The notes beneath the pieces are model-generated. The model did no database searches, was not told where the DNA came from, and was given only the letters and a program-made list of their open reading frames with translations. The position numbers were made by a program, and so were the translations under genes. This document shows positions 1 to 9,529 of a stretch of DNA of 64,000 nt, in pieces; position 1 is the stretch's first letter, and the number at the start of each line of letters is the position of its first letter. The stretch is from Niveibacterium umoris (GTDB lineage: Bacteria > Pseudomonadota > Gammaproteobacteria > Burkholderiales > Rhodocyclaceae). Location of the stretch: positions 1,984,001 through 2,048,000 of the forward strand of contig NZ_JACIET010000001.1 of NCBI RefSeq assembly GCF_014197015.1. Reading direction: 5' to 3'.

Positions 1-276
1 GGCACGCTCACGCTCGATGCCGGCGCAGTGCGCGCGCTTGAGGCCGGCCGCAGCCTGCTTCCGGTCGGCGTCGTGTCGGTCGAGGGTGAATTCGGCCGCG
101 GCTCGGCCGTCGCTTGTGTCGGCCCGGATGGGCGCGCCATTGCGCGCGGCCTGTGCAACTACGCGAGCCGTGAAGTGGCCCGCATCGCGCGCCATGCCAG
201 CCACGAGATCGAAAGCATCCTCGGTTACGTGGACGAGCCGGAACTGATCCACCGCGACAACCTCGTTCTGCTCTGA
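1..276 (+). CDS. proB: Glutamate 5-kinase, C-terminal PUA domain (partial)
   Basis: Only the last 91 codons lie in the window and the 5' part is cut off. The reading frame is open from base 1 to the TGA at 274-276. The residues match the C-terminal PUA domain of glutamate 5-kinase: a SLLPVGV motif, an FGRG turn, an IARGLCNY strand and the closing [18 protein letters not shown] signature. The enzyme phosphorylates glutamate in the first step of proline synthesis, in the cytoplasm. The kinase domain is not visible, so activity cannot be judged. The family assignment rests on the conserved C-terminal signature, and I consider it secure. Confidence 0.93.
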   Translation, partial: GTLTLDAGAVRALEAGRSLLPVGVVSVEGEFGRGSAVACVGPDGRAIARGLCNYASREVARIARHASHEIESILGYVDEPELIHRDNLVLL

Positions 277-281
277 GCGCC

Positions 282-308
282 AATCCCGGCGCAGCTTGCG
301 GCGGGATT
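282..308 (+). terminator. Hairpin downstream of proB
   Basis: AATCCCG at 282-288 pairs with CGGGATT at 302-308. An inner CGCA/TGCG stem extends it around a GCT loop with one G-G mismatch. There is no T tract after it, so it may be a 3'-end stabilising hairpin or a weak terminator rather than a classical rho-independent one. Confidence 0.4.
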
Positions 309-340
309 CAGGGGAGCGATGCGTCGATCATCAAATTCGA

Positions 341-370
341 TTGTCGTCGCGCGTACATTGCCGATAGAGT
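341..370 (+). promoter_or_regulatory. Candidate promoter of ndh
   Basis: TTGTCG at 341-346 and TAGAGT at 365-370 are spaced by 18 bp and lie 36 bp upstream of the ndh start. Both hexamers are imperfect sigma70 matches, so this is only a plausible assignment. Confidence 0.35.
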
Positions 371-405
371 CTCCGGCCCCGCCCAGCTGAACCGGAGACC
401 CGATC

Positions 406-1737
406 GTGACACAGGCACAGACGCAGAGCCGCCATCGCATCATCATCGTTGGCGGAGGCGCCGGCGGGCTGGAACTCGCAGTCAAACTCGGCGACAAGCT
501 CGGCAAGCCCGGACAGGCCGAGATCACCTTGGTCGACAGGGGCCGCACCCACGTCTGGAAACCGCTGTTGCACCAGGTCGCAGCGGGCACGCTGGACAGC
601 CACGCCGACGAGATCGAATACCTTGCGCTCGGGCGTCGCCATCACTTTCGCTTCCGCCAGGGCGAGTTCACCGGACTTGACCGTGCCGCCAAGGAAATCC
701 GCCTCGCGCCGGTTCGTTCGCTCGAAGGCGAGGTCCTGCTCCCCGAATCGACCCTTCCGTACGACACGCTGGTGTTCGCGTTAGGCAGCCAGACAAACGA
801 CTTCGGTACCCCTGGCGCGCGCGAGCACAGCATCATGCTGGACTCACCGACCGCCGCCCTGCACTTCCACCGCAAGCTGATCGATGCATCGATCCGGGCA
901 CAGGCGGGCGCACAGGGCTTCGGTCAAGGGCGCTTCACCGTCGCGATCATCGGCGGCGGCGCAACCGGGGTTGAGCTGGCGGCAGAGCTCCACATGACTG
1001 CCCGAATCATGGCCAGCTTCGGCCTGGAGAACGTGCACCCGGAACGCGATCTGAAGATCACGATCGTCGACGCCGCACCCAGAATCCTGCCCCTGTTGCC
1101 CGAGCGTGTTTCATCGGCGGTATCGCTCGAACTGCGCAAGCTCGACATTGATCTGCATACCAACGAGAAGGTGGTCGAGGTCAGCGCCGAGGGCGTCAAA
1201 ATGGGCAGCGGCAAGTTCATACCCAGCGGGCTGACGGTGTGGGCGGCCGGTATCAAGGCGCCAGATTTCTTGCGTGAAATCGATGGGCTGGAAACCAATC
1301 GCATCAACCAGTTGGTCGTCGACCGAACCCTGCGCAGCACGCGCGACCCTGCGATCTACGCGATGGGCGACTGCGCGGCCTGCCCGATGGACGACAGCGG
1401 CAAGACGATGGTGCCGCCGCGCGCACAAGCCGCGCATCAACAAGCCCTGTTGCTCGCCAAAACGATTCCGCGTGCGCTGGCGGGCAAGCCTGGACTCCCC
1501 TTCCGCTATCACGACCACGGCTCGCTGGTGTCGCTGGGCGAATACAGCACCGTCGGCAGCCTGATGGGTCGCATCGCCAGTGGCGGCGTCTTCATCGAGG
1601 GGTTGTTCGCGAAGTGGATGTACTGGTCGCTCTACAAGAAGCACCAGGTCGCGATCAACGGCATGTTCCGCACCTGGCTCGCGACCTGGGTAGAGGCGAT
1701 CGATCGCATGCGCAATCCGCGCATCAAACTGCATTGA
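406..1737 (+). CDS. ndh: Type II NADH:quinone oxidoreductase
   Basis: This 443-residue flavoprotein passes electrons from NADH to the quinone pool at the inner face of the cytoplasmic membrane without pumping protons. Two Rossmann motifs are visible: GGGAGG at residues 16-21 for FAD and GGGATG at 183-188 for NADH. A YAMGDCAACP segment matches the C-terminal FAD-contact region of the family. The C-terminal stretch rich in aromatic and basic residues fits the membrane-anchoring amphipathic region. The start is GTG, preceded by a GGAG Shine-Dalgarno sequence 8 bases upstream. The length is typical (about 430-440). The gene stands alone between proB and the convergent ribosomal protein genes. Confidence 0.9.
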   Translation: MTQAQTQSRHRIIIVGGGAGGLELAVKLGDKLGKPGQAEITLVDRGRTHVWKPLLHQVAAGTLDSHADEIEYLALGRRHHFRFRQGEFTGLDRAAKEIRLAPVRSLEGEVLLPESTLPYDTLVFALGSQTNDFGTPGAREHSIMLDSPTAALHFHRKLIDASIRAQAGAQGFGQGRFTVAIIGGGATGVELAAELHMTARIMASFGLENVHPERDLKITIVDAAPRILPLLPERVSSAVSLELRKLDIDLHTNEKVVEVSAEGVKMGSGKFIPSGLTVWAAGIKAPDFLREIDGLETNRINQLVVDRTLRSTRDPAIYAMGDCAACPMDDSGKTMVPPRAQAAHQQALLLAKTIPRALAGKPGLPFRYHDHGSLVSLGEYSTVGSLMGRIASGGVFIEGLFAKWMYWSLYKKHQVAINGMFRTWLATWVEAIDRMRNPRIKLH

Positions 1738-1776
1738 TTGCAGGCGGCCTGCTACACGGCCGGGTCCCCGCAAAAG

Positions 1777-1803
1777 AAAACGGCCCGCAAAAGCGGGCCG
1801 TTT
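1777..1803. terminator. Bidirectional terminator between ndh and rplI
   Basis: ACGGCCCGC and GCGGGCCGT pair around an AAAA loop, with A-rich sequence on the left and TTT on the right. It can therefore end both ndh (plus strand) and rplI (minus strand), whose 3' ends face each other here. Confidence 0.85.
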
Positions 1804-1825
1804 CACATGCAGCAACGGGTTCGGC

Positions 1826-2275
1826 TTAGTTCTCGCCGAGCACCGACACCGTCACGTTGACCAGCACGTCGGTGTGCAGCGCGACTTGCAGTGCGTTGTC
1901 ACCGATGGCCTTGATCGGGCCCAGCGGCATGCGAACCGCGGCCTTTTCGACCGAGAAGCCTTGCGCGTTGAGCGCTTCGGCGACATCGGCGTTGGTCACA
2001 GAGCCGAACAGACGACCATCGACACCGGCCTTGCGGACGATCTGCACCGTGGTGCCATCCAGCTTGCCAGCCAGCTCCTGGGCGGCGGCCAGCTTCTCAG
2101 CGGCAACGCGCTCGAGCTCGACGCGGCGCGCTTCGAAGGCAGCGAGGTTCTCGGCGGTGGCGCGCTTGGCCTTGCCGTTCGGGATCAGGAAGTTACGGGC
2201 ATAACCGTCCTTGACCTTGACGACATCGCCGAGGTTGCCGAGGTTGATGACCTTTTCGAGCAGAATGATTTGCAT
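1826..2275 (-). CDS. rplI: 50S ribosomal protein L9
   Basis: This 149-residue protein binds 23S rRNA at the base of the L1 stalk. The N-terminal domain carries the L9 signature, with [17 protein letters not shown] near residues 15-31. A long charged helix and a C-terminal domain follow, as expected for the family. It is the last gene of the minus-strand rpsF-priB-rpsR-rplI chain and lies 21 bp after rpsR. Transcription ends at the hairpin shared with ndh. Confidence 0.97.
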   Translation of the reverse strand: MQIILLEKVINLGNLGDVVKVKDGYARNFLIPNGKAKRATAENLAAFEARRVELERVAAEKLAAAQELAGKLDGTTVQIVRKAGVDGRLFGSVTNADVAEALNAQGFSVEKAAVRMPLGPIKAIGDNALQVALHTDVLVNVTVSVLGEN

Positions 2276-2296
2276 GGTGATTCCTCTCCGACCCGA

Positions 2297-2572
2297 TTAA
2301 TCGTGCAGGTCGCAGAACGGCAGCAGGGCCAGGAAGCGGGCGCGCTTGATCGCAGCCTGCAGCTGACGCTGGTAGCCAGACTTGGTACCGGTGATGCGAG
2401 CCGGCATGATTTTGCCGGTTTCGGTCACGAATTCTTTCAGGACATCGACGTCCTTGTAGTCGATCATCTCGACCTTTTCTGCCGTGAAGCGGCAGAACTT
2501 ACGACGCTTGAAGAGCCCGCCGCGGCGGTTGCCGCCCTTCTTGTCATCTTTCTTTTTCGGTCTGAAAGCCAT
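2297..2572 (-). CDS. rpsR: 30S ribosomal protein S18
   Basis: This 91-residue small-subunit protein binds 16S rRNA together with S6. The core with RRKFCRF, followed by [13 protein letters not shown] and the basic [20 protein letters not shown] segment, is characteristic. The N-terminal extension is lysine-rich ([11 protein letters not shown]), as in other betaproteobacterial S18 proteins. It sits directly downstream of priB with a 2-bp gap, so translation is probably coupled to priB. Confidence 0.97.
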   Translation of the reverse strand: MAFRPKKKDDKKGGNRRGGLFKRRKFCRFTAEKVEMIDYKDVDVLKEFVTETGKIMPARITGTKSGYQRQLQAAIKRARFLALLPFCDLHD

Positions 2573-2574
2573 TT

Positions 2575-2877
2575 TCAGTTCCCTTCCAATTTTTCGATCG
2601 TATTCACATGCATCACCAGCCCCTTGTGCCGCGCACTGCGCGCTGCGAGAAAGCCGGTGAGCGTCACACTGTCACCCGGTCGGTACGCCTGCCCTGCAAG
2701 GGCTGCATCACCGAGCGCCAGAGCTGAAACTTCGCATCGCACTTCCCGTTCGATTCCGGCTTCGACCTGTCGCGAGACATGTTCAAGACTGAATTCGAGC
2801 GCCGGCATTCCTGCCGGGGTCCTGCGGAGCACGCCACATTCGGCGATCACTCCATCGAGAACCAGTACGTTGCGCAT
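2575..2877 (-). CDS. priB: Primosomal replication protein N (PriB)
   Basis: This is a single-stranded-DNA-binding OB-fold protein of about 100 residues that helps PriA reload the replisome at stalled forks. Similarity to PriB is modest in sequence ([19 protein letters not shown], later [11 protein letters not shown]). Its position between rpsF and rpsR is the classical proteobacterial priB slot and makes the call strong. The start is uncertain: the ATG at 2877 is directly preceded by an in-frame GTG at 2880, and the GGAG Shine-Dalgarno sequence lies very close to both. It probably relies on coupling to rpsF, whose stop is 25 bp upstream. Confidence 0.85.
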   Translation of the reverse strand: MRNVLVLDGVIAECGVLRRTPAGMPALEFSLEHVSRQVEAGIEREVRCEVSALALGDAALAGQAYRPGDSVTLTGFLAARSARHKGLVMHVNTIEKLEGN

Positions 2878-2905
2878 CACCTCCAGGCGTTGGGGTTCAG
2901 GTGAC

Positions 2906-3283
2906 TCAGGCTTCGGCCGGCTTGGCCTCTTCGGCCACAGGCGCCGAGGTCAAGGACTTGGACTTTTCGTCCTTCATCATCGGCGACGGTGCAGTCACGG
3001 CCTTCTTCATCTTGATGGTGAGGTGGCGCAGGACGGCGTCGTTGAACTTGAACGCGTGCTCGAGTTCATTGAGCGCTTCCTGATCCGTCTCGATGTTCAT
3101 CAGGACGTAGTGAGCCTTGTGAACCTTCTGGATCGGGTAAGCCAGCTGACGACGGCCCCAGTCTTCAAGACGATGGATCTGGCCGCCACGCTGGGTGACG
3201 AGCGCCTTGTAGCGCTCGATCATCGCCGGGACCTGTTCGGACTGGTCCGGGTGGACGATGAACACAACTTCATAATGTCGCAT
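2906..3283 (-). CDS. rpsF: 30S ribosomal protein S6
   Basis: This 125-residue small-subunit protein dimerises with S18 on 16S rRNA. The N-terminus [18 protein letters not shown], the [19 protein letters not shown] segment and [10 protein letters not shown] are standard S6 landmarks. The C-terminal tail, rich in Ala, Glu and Lys after about residue 95, is the variable acidic extension known from this family. It is the first gene of its operon, with a good promoter about 70 bp upstream. S6 operons are often autoregulated through an mRNA leader, but the leader here is short and I see no clear S6:S18 motif. Confidence 0.97.
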   Translation of the reverse strand: MRHYEVVFIVHPDQSEQVPAMIERYKALVTQRGGQIHRLEDWGRRQLAYPIQKVHKAHYVLMNIETDQEALNELEHAFKFNDAVLRHLTIKMKKAVTAPSPMMKDEKSKSLTSAPVAEEAKPAEA

Positions 3284-3353
3284 GGATACTCCTTGCGGTT
3301 GCGTGAATCACAGCCCCCCGGCATGCGAAACCGGTGGAGCAAGGGAACCCACG

Positions 3354-3382
3354 ATTTTATACAACCCCCTGATTTTTTTCAA
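3354..3382 (-). promoter_or_regulatory. Sigma70-type promoter of the rpsF operon
   Basis: Read on the minus strand, TTGAAA (3382-3377) and TAAAAT (3359-3354) are separated by exactly 17 bp. They lie about 70 bp upstream of the rpsF start. Both hexamers are close to consensus, as expected for a strongly expressed ribosomal operon. Confidence 0.7.
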
Positions 3383-3426
3383 GTTCACAGCAACGCGGCT
3401 GAAATTGCGGCATGCGTGCAAATGCT

Positions 3427-3470
3427 TTGCGAGAAATCGCAATAGCCGCACAGTCCGCGCCACCTATACT
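3427..3470 (+). promoter_or_regulatory. Candidate metY promoter region with inverted repeat
   Basis: TATACT at 3465-3470 is a good -10 hexamer, 35 bp before the metY start, but no good -35 is visible. In its place, a perfect inverted repeat TTGCGA-GAAA-TCGCAA covers 3427-3442, just upstream of the -35 position. That arrangement would suit an activator site. Function is inferred from placement only. Confidence 0.4.
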
Positions 3471-3505
3471 CCGCCGCTTGTTCCTGCCACCTGGAGACGA
3501 TTCGG

Positions 3506-4777
3506 ATGAAGCTCGAAACCCTTGCAGTGCACGCCGGCTATTCCCCGGACCCGACGACCCGTGCGGTCGCCGTGCCGATCTATCAGACCGTTGCGTATGC
3601 CTTCGATGACACCCAGCACGGCGCCGACCTGTTCGACCTGAAGGTGGCGGGCAACATCTACACCCGCATCATGAACCCGACGCAGGACGTGCTGGAGAAG
3701 CGCATCGCAGCGCTCGAAGGCGGTATCGCCGCGCTGGCACTGGCGTCCGGTCAGGCGGCGATTACCTATGCGATCCAGACGATCGCCGAAGCGGGTGACA
3801 ACATCGTCTCCGCCGCCACGCTGTATGGTGGGACGTACAACCTCTTCGCCCACACGCTGCCGCAGTACGGCATCAACGTGCGCTTTGCCGACTACCGCGA
3901 CCCTGCCTCGTTTGAAGCGCTGATCGACGAGAAGACCAAGGCGGTCTACGTCGAATCGATCGGCAACCCGCTCGGCAACATCACCGACATCGAAGCGATC
4001 GCGGAAATCGCGCACCGCCACGGCGTCCCGCTGATCGTCGACAACACCGTGCCCTCGCCCTACCTGCTGCGTCCGATCGAATTCGGCGCCGACATCGTGG
4101 TGCATTCGCTGACAAAGTACCTCGGCGGCCACGGCAACTCGATTGGCGGGGCGATTGTCGACTCCGGCAAATTCCCATGGGCCGATCACAAGGCGCGCTT
4201 CCGCCGCCTCAATGAACCCGATGTCTCGTACCACGGCGTGGTCTACACCGAGGCGCTCGGCCCGGCCGCCTATATCGGTCGTGCACGCGTGGTGCCGCTG
4301 CGCAACATGGGCGCTGCGATCTCGCCCTTCAACGCCTTCATGATCCTGCAGGGCATCGAGACCCTCGCGCTGCGGATGGACCGCATCACCGCGAACACCC
4401 GCAAGATTGCCGAATACCTGAAGGGCCACGCCAAGGTGAAGTGGGTGAATTACGCGGGCCTCGCCGATCACAGTGACCATGCGCTGGCACAGAAGTACAT
4501 GGGTGGCCGCCCGTCGGGCATCCTCACCTTTGGCGTCGAAGGGGGCCGCGACGGCGGCGCACGCTTCCAGGACGCGCTGCAACTCTTCACGCGGCTGGTG
4601 AATATCGGCGACGCCAAGTCGCTCGCCTGTCACCCGGCCTCGACCACGCACCGCCAACTGTCTCCTGCCGAACTGGCCAAAGCCGGTGTCACCGAAGACA
4701 CGGTGCGCCTGTCGGTCGGCATCGAGCACATCGACGACCTGATCGCCGATCTGGACCAGGCGCTCGCAGCGGCCTGA
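3506..4777 (+). CDS. metY: O-acetylhomoserine sulfhydrylase (PLP enzyme)
   Basis: This 423-residue Cys/Met metabolism PLP-dependent enzyme makes homocysteine from O-acetylhomoserine and sulfide in methionine synthesis. The cofactor lysine is K204 in SLTKYLGGHG. Other family marks are the NPTQDVLEKRIAALEGG region, the SGQAAI motif and the C-terminal LVNIGDAKSLACHPASTTH block. Length and the insert between residues 205 and 240 fit the O-acetylhomoserine (MetY) branch better than the shorter cystathionine gamma-synthases, although O-succinylhomoserine use cannot be excluded. It is a single gene with its own terminator, preceded by a GGAG Shine-Dalgarno sequence. Confidence 0.88.
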   Translation: MKLETLAVHAGYSPDPTTRAVAVPIYQTVAYAFDDTQHGADLFDLKVAGNIYTRIMNPTQDVLEKRIAALEGGIAALALASGQAAITYAIQTIAEAGDNIVSAATLYGGTYNLFAHTLPQYGINVRFADYRDPASFEALIDEKTKAVYVESIGNPLGNITDIEAIAEIAHRHGVPLIVDNTVPSPYLLRPIEFGADIVVHSLTKYLGGHGNSIGGAIVDSGKFPWADHKARFRRLNEPDVSYHGVVYTEALGPAAYIGRARVVPLRNMGAAISPFNAFMILQGIETLALRMDRITANTRKIAEYLKGHAKVKWVNYAGLADHSDHALAQKYMGGRPSGILTFGVEGGRDGGARFQDALQLFTRLVNIGDAKSLACHPASTTHRQLSPAELAKAGVTEDTVRLSVGIEHIDDLIADLDQALAAA

Positions 4778-4797
4778 TCGGAATCCGCCTCAAAACG

Positions 4798-4821
4798 AAC
4801 GGGCACCCGAAGGTGCCCGTT
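4798..4821. terminator. Bidirectional terminator between metY and phhB
   Basis: AACGGGCACC (4798-4807) and GGTGCCCGTT (4812-4821) form a perfect 10-bp stem around CGAA. A T run follows on the plus strand, and AAAACG precedes it. It lies between convergent genes, so it probably serves both. Confidence 0.88.
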
Positions 4822-4842
4822 TTCATTTCAGTCTGAGGCCGC

Positions 4843-5130
4843 CTAAAGCGCGTCAATAGCGCGCGCCATCGCGATATCGCGGGCCGAGAGACCTCCGGCA
4901 TCATGCGTGGTCAGCAAAATCTCTACCCGGTTGTATACGTTGTGCCATTCCGGGTGGTGGTCGTGCTTTTCGGCAAGCAGGGCAACGCGATTCATGAAAC
5001 CCCAGGCTTCGCTGAAATCGCGGAACTTGAAATGCTTGACCAGCGCATCACGCGCCGGCTCATGCGTCCAGCCGGCCAAAGACGGCAGCGCTGCTGCGCG
5101 TTCGGTATCGGTCAGTCGTGGAATGGCCAT
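4843..5130 (-). CDS. phhB: Pterin-4a-carbinolamine dehydratase
   Basis: This 95-residue cytoplasmic enzyme dehydrates 4a-hydroxytetrahydropterin, recycling the pterin cofactor of aromatic amino acid hydroxylases. The active-site block [16 protein letters not shown] followed by [14 protein letters not shown] is unmistakable, and the length is normal. No phenylalanine hydroxylase gene is in view. Its stop lies near the metY terminator, and the upstream neighbour on the same strand is a nitroreductase-family gene 9 bp away, so the two are probably co-transcribed. Confidence 0.93.
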   Translation of the reverse strand: MAIPRLTDTERAAALPSLAGWTHEPARDALVKHFKFRDFSEAWGFMNRVALLAEKHDHHPEWHNVYNRVEILLTTHDAGGLSARDIAMARAIDAL

Positions 5131-5139
5131 GCTCGTCCC

Positions 5140-5730
<591 letters not shown>

Positions 5731-5777
5731 GCGGATGCTTCCTCTCTCCTCGTGGGCTGCCGCGCAGAACGCGTTGT

Positions 5778-8700
5778 TCAACGCAGCGTGAAATCGACAC
5801 GACTGGTGCTTGTGGCGCCCTTCGTGTCTGCTTTGTCCTTGTCTTCTCCGAACTTCGGCGCGAGCAGGAACACGCGGTCGGCAGGCACCTTGCCGACTTC
5901 GACCAGCCAGTTCTGCACCTGGTTCGATCGCGTGATCGCCAGGGTGCGCACGTCCTCCTCGCCGACCTTCGCGTTGGCCGCGAGCATGCGTTCCATGTCG
6001 GCCACCGGCAGTTCCTTCTGCATGCCGACGAGGTTGCGCGGCTTGTTAGGCATCTTTTCGTCCTCATAGACCTTGCGCAGCAGGCGCGGATACTCCGCCG
6101 GGTCGATGCGCACCTCGTCCATGCTGCCGCCGGATTCGCCGGCCTTGACCATCTCCTGCAGCTTCAGGGCCCGCACCTTGCGCTGGAAGCTCTCGCGCTT
6201 GAGCCCCTCGGCATCCACCAGCGGGTCGGCGCGGCCGGTCAGGTCCAGATCCAGCGCGGGGCGTTCCTTGAGCGCCTTGGCCACGCCTTCGAGCCGCTTG
6301 ATCGCCTCGGCGTCGAGTTTCGCCGAGCCCGGCGTGAATGCGAGGTAAGACAGATCGCCGGCGGCGCCGCCCCCTCCGGCGAGGAACGAAAACGGCGAAG
6401 AAATCACCTTGCCGAAGAAGTTGAGGATCATGTTCCAGATGATGCCGCCGACCGAGAACTGCGGGTCGTCCAGCGTGCCGCCCACCGGCAGGTTGATGTC
6501 GATCTCGCCGCGACTGTTCTTCAGCAGATTCACTGCGAAACGCACCGGCAAGCTGGTCGCGTCCGGGCTCTCCACCTTGTCGCCAAAGGTCAGCTGGTCG
6601 AGGAACACATGATTCTCGGCGCTCAAGGTGCGGTTCTCGATCTTGTAGCGCAGATCCATCGACAGCTTGCCGCGCTCGATTCCGTAACCGACATACTTGG
6701 CCGCGTAGGACGACAGCGCCGACAACTCATAGCCCTTGACGGCCACTTTCATGTCGAGAAATCGATCATTGCGCAGCGGCGCGAGTTGCCCGCTGATTTC
6801 CAGCGGCGCGAGCCCATCCACCGCTCCCTTGAGTTCGATCGTCGCCACCTTGCTCGGGTCGGTCGCAAGGTTCTCCATGCGCCCGGTCACGCCCGACAGG
6901 CGCGCATCGAAATTGGGCCTGACGAACCGGTCGCTGTAGGCAATCGCCGCCCCGCTCAAGACGATCCGGTCGATGCGGATCGGCGGCAGCGGCGCAGCGG
7001 GCTCGGCCGTTGCCGGTTTGGCTTGCGCTTGCTTGGTCGCGGCGGGTGCGACCGGCGCAGCGGGCGGCTCGTTGCCGCCATCGAGATGGCGCTTCTGCGT
7101 GACCTCCCGCAGGTTCAGGGCGCCGTCCTTGTTCAGGATCAGGCGCGTCTGCAAGTCACGCAGCGCGATCTCGCCAATGGATACCGACAGCGGAGACAGC
7201 CGCAGGTCAGCCCGATTGACCGCGAACATGCCCCAGCGCACAAAGTCTTCGTCGTTGATCAGGTCGATCGAGGTGAAATCCGCCACCGAGACATTGCCCT
7301 TGAAACCGCCGGCAGGGGCGTCCGGTTTGCTCAGGTCCAACGACAACTGACCCTTCGCAGAGACTTTGGCGCGCGTCACCGACATCTCATAATCACGCGT
7401 GACACGGGCGACGAGTGGCACCACGTCGAGCGCGGTAGCGTCAATCTTCAGATCCGCGCGCAGCGGCTGCGGCGAGAATTTGCCCGACACCGCGAGGCGG
7501 CCCTTGTCGTTCCAGCCGGCGCCGAGATCGATCTGGGCGAAGCGGCCGGGCTGGCTATCGACCCCCGTCACCTTGAGCGACAGTGGCTTCAACGCAAGCT
7601 TGAGCGGGTTCGCCTGTGAGGCATCTTCAAAGCGCAGCGCGCCGTCATCGATTGCCAGCTCGCCAACCGCGTAGTTCCACTCCGAAGGTGCGCTGGCCTC
7701 CGGCGCCGCCCGCCCCGCGTCGGCCTTCCCAGTCTTTTTGACGCCGCCAAGACGTGCAATGTCCAACTCGCCGTTCTTGCCGCGACGAAGGTAAACATCG
7801 GGCTGCGCCAAGCGGGCGGATGCCAGCTTTGCACTTCGATTCGGCAGGTCAAGCGTCAGTTGGTCCAGCGATATCTCTGCTGCCTTAAAGAAAGGCGTCT
7901 TGTCGCCCTGCACACGCAGCGAAACGTCCTTGGCCGAGAGTTGGGCCTCTTCGAGTGTTACGCCGACACCCTGCTCCCCCACCTTGACCGTCAGGGGCAC
8001 GCGCCCCTGCAACGCCGCCGAGTCGACAACCAGGCCTGGAATTGTCGCGAACACGTACGGCGCGCCCCGCGCAACCTGGATGCCAGAGAAATCCGCGAGT
8101 CCCTTGAACAGGGTCGGCTTGGGCGTCAGTGCGCCTTCGATGGCGAGCTTCTCCCCCGCATCGCCGAGCATCGACAACTTGAGCGCCGTTGCTTTGTCGA
8201 GCGCGGAAGAGAGCCCCTTGAGCTCGAAATCGATTGTCTCGGCGGCCATGTGAACCGGCGGCGTCATCGTTACGTTGGTCAAGTCAGCCCGCCCCGCGCT
8301 GATCGCGATGCGATCCACCTGCCACTGCCAGGCGCCCGACGGCGCCTTCGCCGCGCTTGCGGGCGCCACCGGTTTGGCAGGGTCTTCGGCCGGTGCGTAC
8401 GACGCAATTTCCCGCTGGATCGCCTTGATCGCGCGGATCCGGTTGGCACTGTCAAACTCGATCGAGAATCTGGGTTTCACCCATTCGACCTGCTTCACGT
8501 GCGCCTTGTGCGCGAGGGGTTCCACGTCAGCGAGGTCCACGTTCAAAGCGTCGAAGTGCAACAACTCCGCACCGTCGCTGTCATGGACATTCCAGCCGGT
8601 CGCGCTGATCCGGCCCGACAAGGCCACGCGCGGGAGTTTGCCGGCCGGTTGCGCGAACTTCAGGTTGATGTCGGCGCCGAACCGGGCGGCTTCGAGTTTC

Positions 8701-9458
8701 ACGCCCGGTGCCTTGGGCAGATAGGCGATGAACTGCGTGATGTCGATCGGGTCGAGCTTGAGTGCCACGTCGGCGTCCCGATTCCCGCGCAGGAAGGGGC
8801 GCGCCTTGCCCCCAACTTCGAGCGGCGTGCCGTCCAGCATGGCCGACAGGTGCGGCTGCGCGAACACCTCAACGTCCGCCGGAATGCTGGAGAGGAAAGG
8901 CAGGGACAGTGCGAGTCGTTCGATACGGTGCTCGCGCGCAACCGGTTTGTCGTTGAAGCGCAGGCTGCCTTCCGTCAGTTCGAGGTTGTACAGCGCGAAT
9001 CGCGCCGTCCCTTCGTCGTCCTTGGTTTTCGGCTGCGCGGCAAGACGGTCAAGGATGTCGCTGATCGAATAGCGATTGGCGGCCTCGCGCGCGATGTACA
9101 GCCTTGGCCGTTCGATGCGCAGCGACTGGATCACCGCTGCGCGATGGAAGAGCGCGCTCGGGCCGGCAAGATTGGCTTCGACCCTGGCAACTTCGAGCAG
9201 CGGCGGCTCGCCCTTGCGCCCGTCGATCTTGAGATCGTCGATCGATGCCGAAAGGCGCAACAGGTTGATGTGCACCGCGCCGACCGTCACCGGGCGCTGC
9301 AGGAAGTCACCCGCCGCTTTCTGCAATCCGTTCTTTACAAGCGGCGGCGCAATCAGCGCCACGGCGCCGGCGAACAGCAGGTAAGCCGCGACGACGATGC
9401 CGAGCCGGCGCGCCCAGACACGCACCTTCGGCCGCTCAAGCCATGTCCGCAGGTCCAT
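5778..9458 (-). CDS. Large AsmA-like DUF748 protein, membrane-anchored
   Basis: This 1226-residue protein has one N-terminal membrane segment (about residues 18-40) and a long periplasmic body. Repeated beta-rich AsmA-like stretches are visible, such as [18 protein letters not shown] near the start and repeated 'L-x-isG' and 'L-x-l-x-a' patterns. The family belongs to the AsmA/TamB/YhdP superfamily of beta-taco proteins, several of which bridge the inner and outer membranes and move phospholipids. The last 220 residues carry an OmpA-like-looking segment ([16 protein letters not shown]...LTGRAD) that resembles the internal DUF748 C-terminal module. The role here is inferred from family only. 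Neighbouring genes do not form an obvious pathway with it. Confidence 0.8.
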   Translation of the reverse strand: MDLRTWLERPKVRVWARRLGIVVAAYLLFAGAVALIAPPLVKNGLQKAAGDFLQRPVTVGAVHINLLRLSASIDDLKIDGRKGEPPLLEVARVEANLAGPSALFHRAAVIQSLRIERPRLYIAREAANRYSISDILDRLAAQPKTKDDEGTARFALYNLELTEGSLRFNDKPVAREHRIERLALSLPFLSSIPADVEVFAQPHLSAMLDGTPLEVGGKARPFLRGNRDADVALKLDPIDITQFIAYLPKAPGVKLEAARFGADINLKFAQPAGKLPRVALSGRISATGWNVHDSDGAELLHFDALNVDLADVEPLAHKAHVKQVEWVKPRFSIEFDSANRIRAIKAIQREIASYAPAEDPAKPVAPASAAKAPSGAWQWQVDRIAISAGRADLTNVTMTPPVHMAAETIDFELKGLSSALDKATALKLSMLGDAGEKLAIEGALTPKPTLFKGLADFSGIQVARGAPYVFATIPGLVVDSAALQGRVPLTVKVGEQGVGVTLEEAQLSAKDVSLRVQGDKTPFFKAAEISLDQLTLDLPNRSAKLASARLAQPDVYLRRGKNGELDIARLGGVKKTGKADAGRAAPEASAPSEWNYAVGELAIDDGALRFEDASQANPLKLALKPLSLKVTGVDSQPGRFAQIDLGAGWNDKGRLAVSGKFSPQPLRADLKIDATALDVVPLVARVTRDYEMSVTRAKVSAKGQLSLDLSKPDAPAGGFKGNVSVADFTSIDLINDEDFVRWGMFAVNRADLRLSPLSVSIGEIALRDLQTRLILNKDGALNLREVTQKRHLDGGNEPPAAPVAPAATKQAQAKPATAEPAAPLPPIRIDRIVLSGAAIAYSDRFVRPNFDARLSGVTGRMENLATDPSKVATIELKGAVDGLAPLEISGQLAPLRNDRFLDMKVAVKGYELSALSSYAAKYVGYGIERGKLSMDLRYKIENRTLSAENHVFLDQLTFGDKVESPDATSLPVRFAVNLLKNSRGEIDINLPVGGTLDDPQFSVGGIIWNMILNFFGKVISSPFSFLAGGGGAAGDLSYLAFTPGSAKLDAEAIKRLEGVAKALKERPALDLDLTGRADPLVDAEGLKRESFQRKVRALKLQEMVKAGESGGSMDEVRIDPAEYPRLLRKVYEDEKMPNKPRNLVGMQKELPVADMERMLAANAKVGEEDVRTLAITRSNQVQNWLVEVGKVPADRVFLLAPKFGEDKDKADTKGATSTSRVDFTLR

Positions 9459-9529
9459 CGTGTACTCCCGTTGATTGCTTTAGGGTCAGGAATCTGATCG
9501 GGCGCGCAGTGCCCGCGTGGCCAGCTTGC

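Noticed and set aside
1874-3445. Long plus-strand open frame opposite rplI, rpsR and priB
   Set aside because: It runs antisense through three certain ribosomal and replication genes and shows no domain. Such frames are common opposite coding strands in GC-rich DNA.
7860-9497. 545-codon plus-strand frame opposite the DUF748 gene
   Set aside because: Arg/His/Leu-rich composition without motifs; it is the shadow of the real minus-strand gene.
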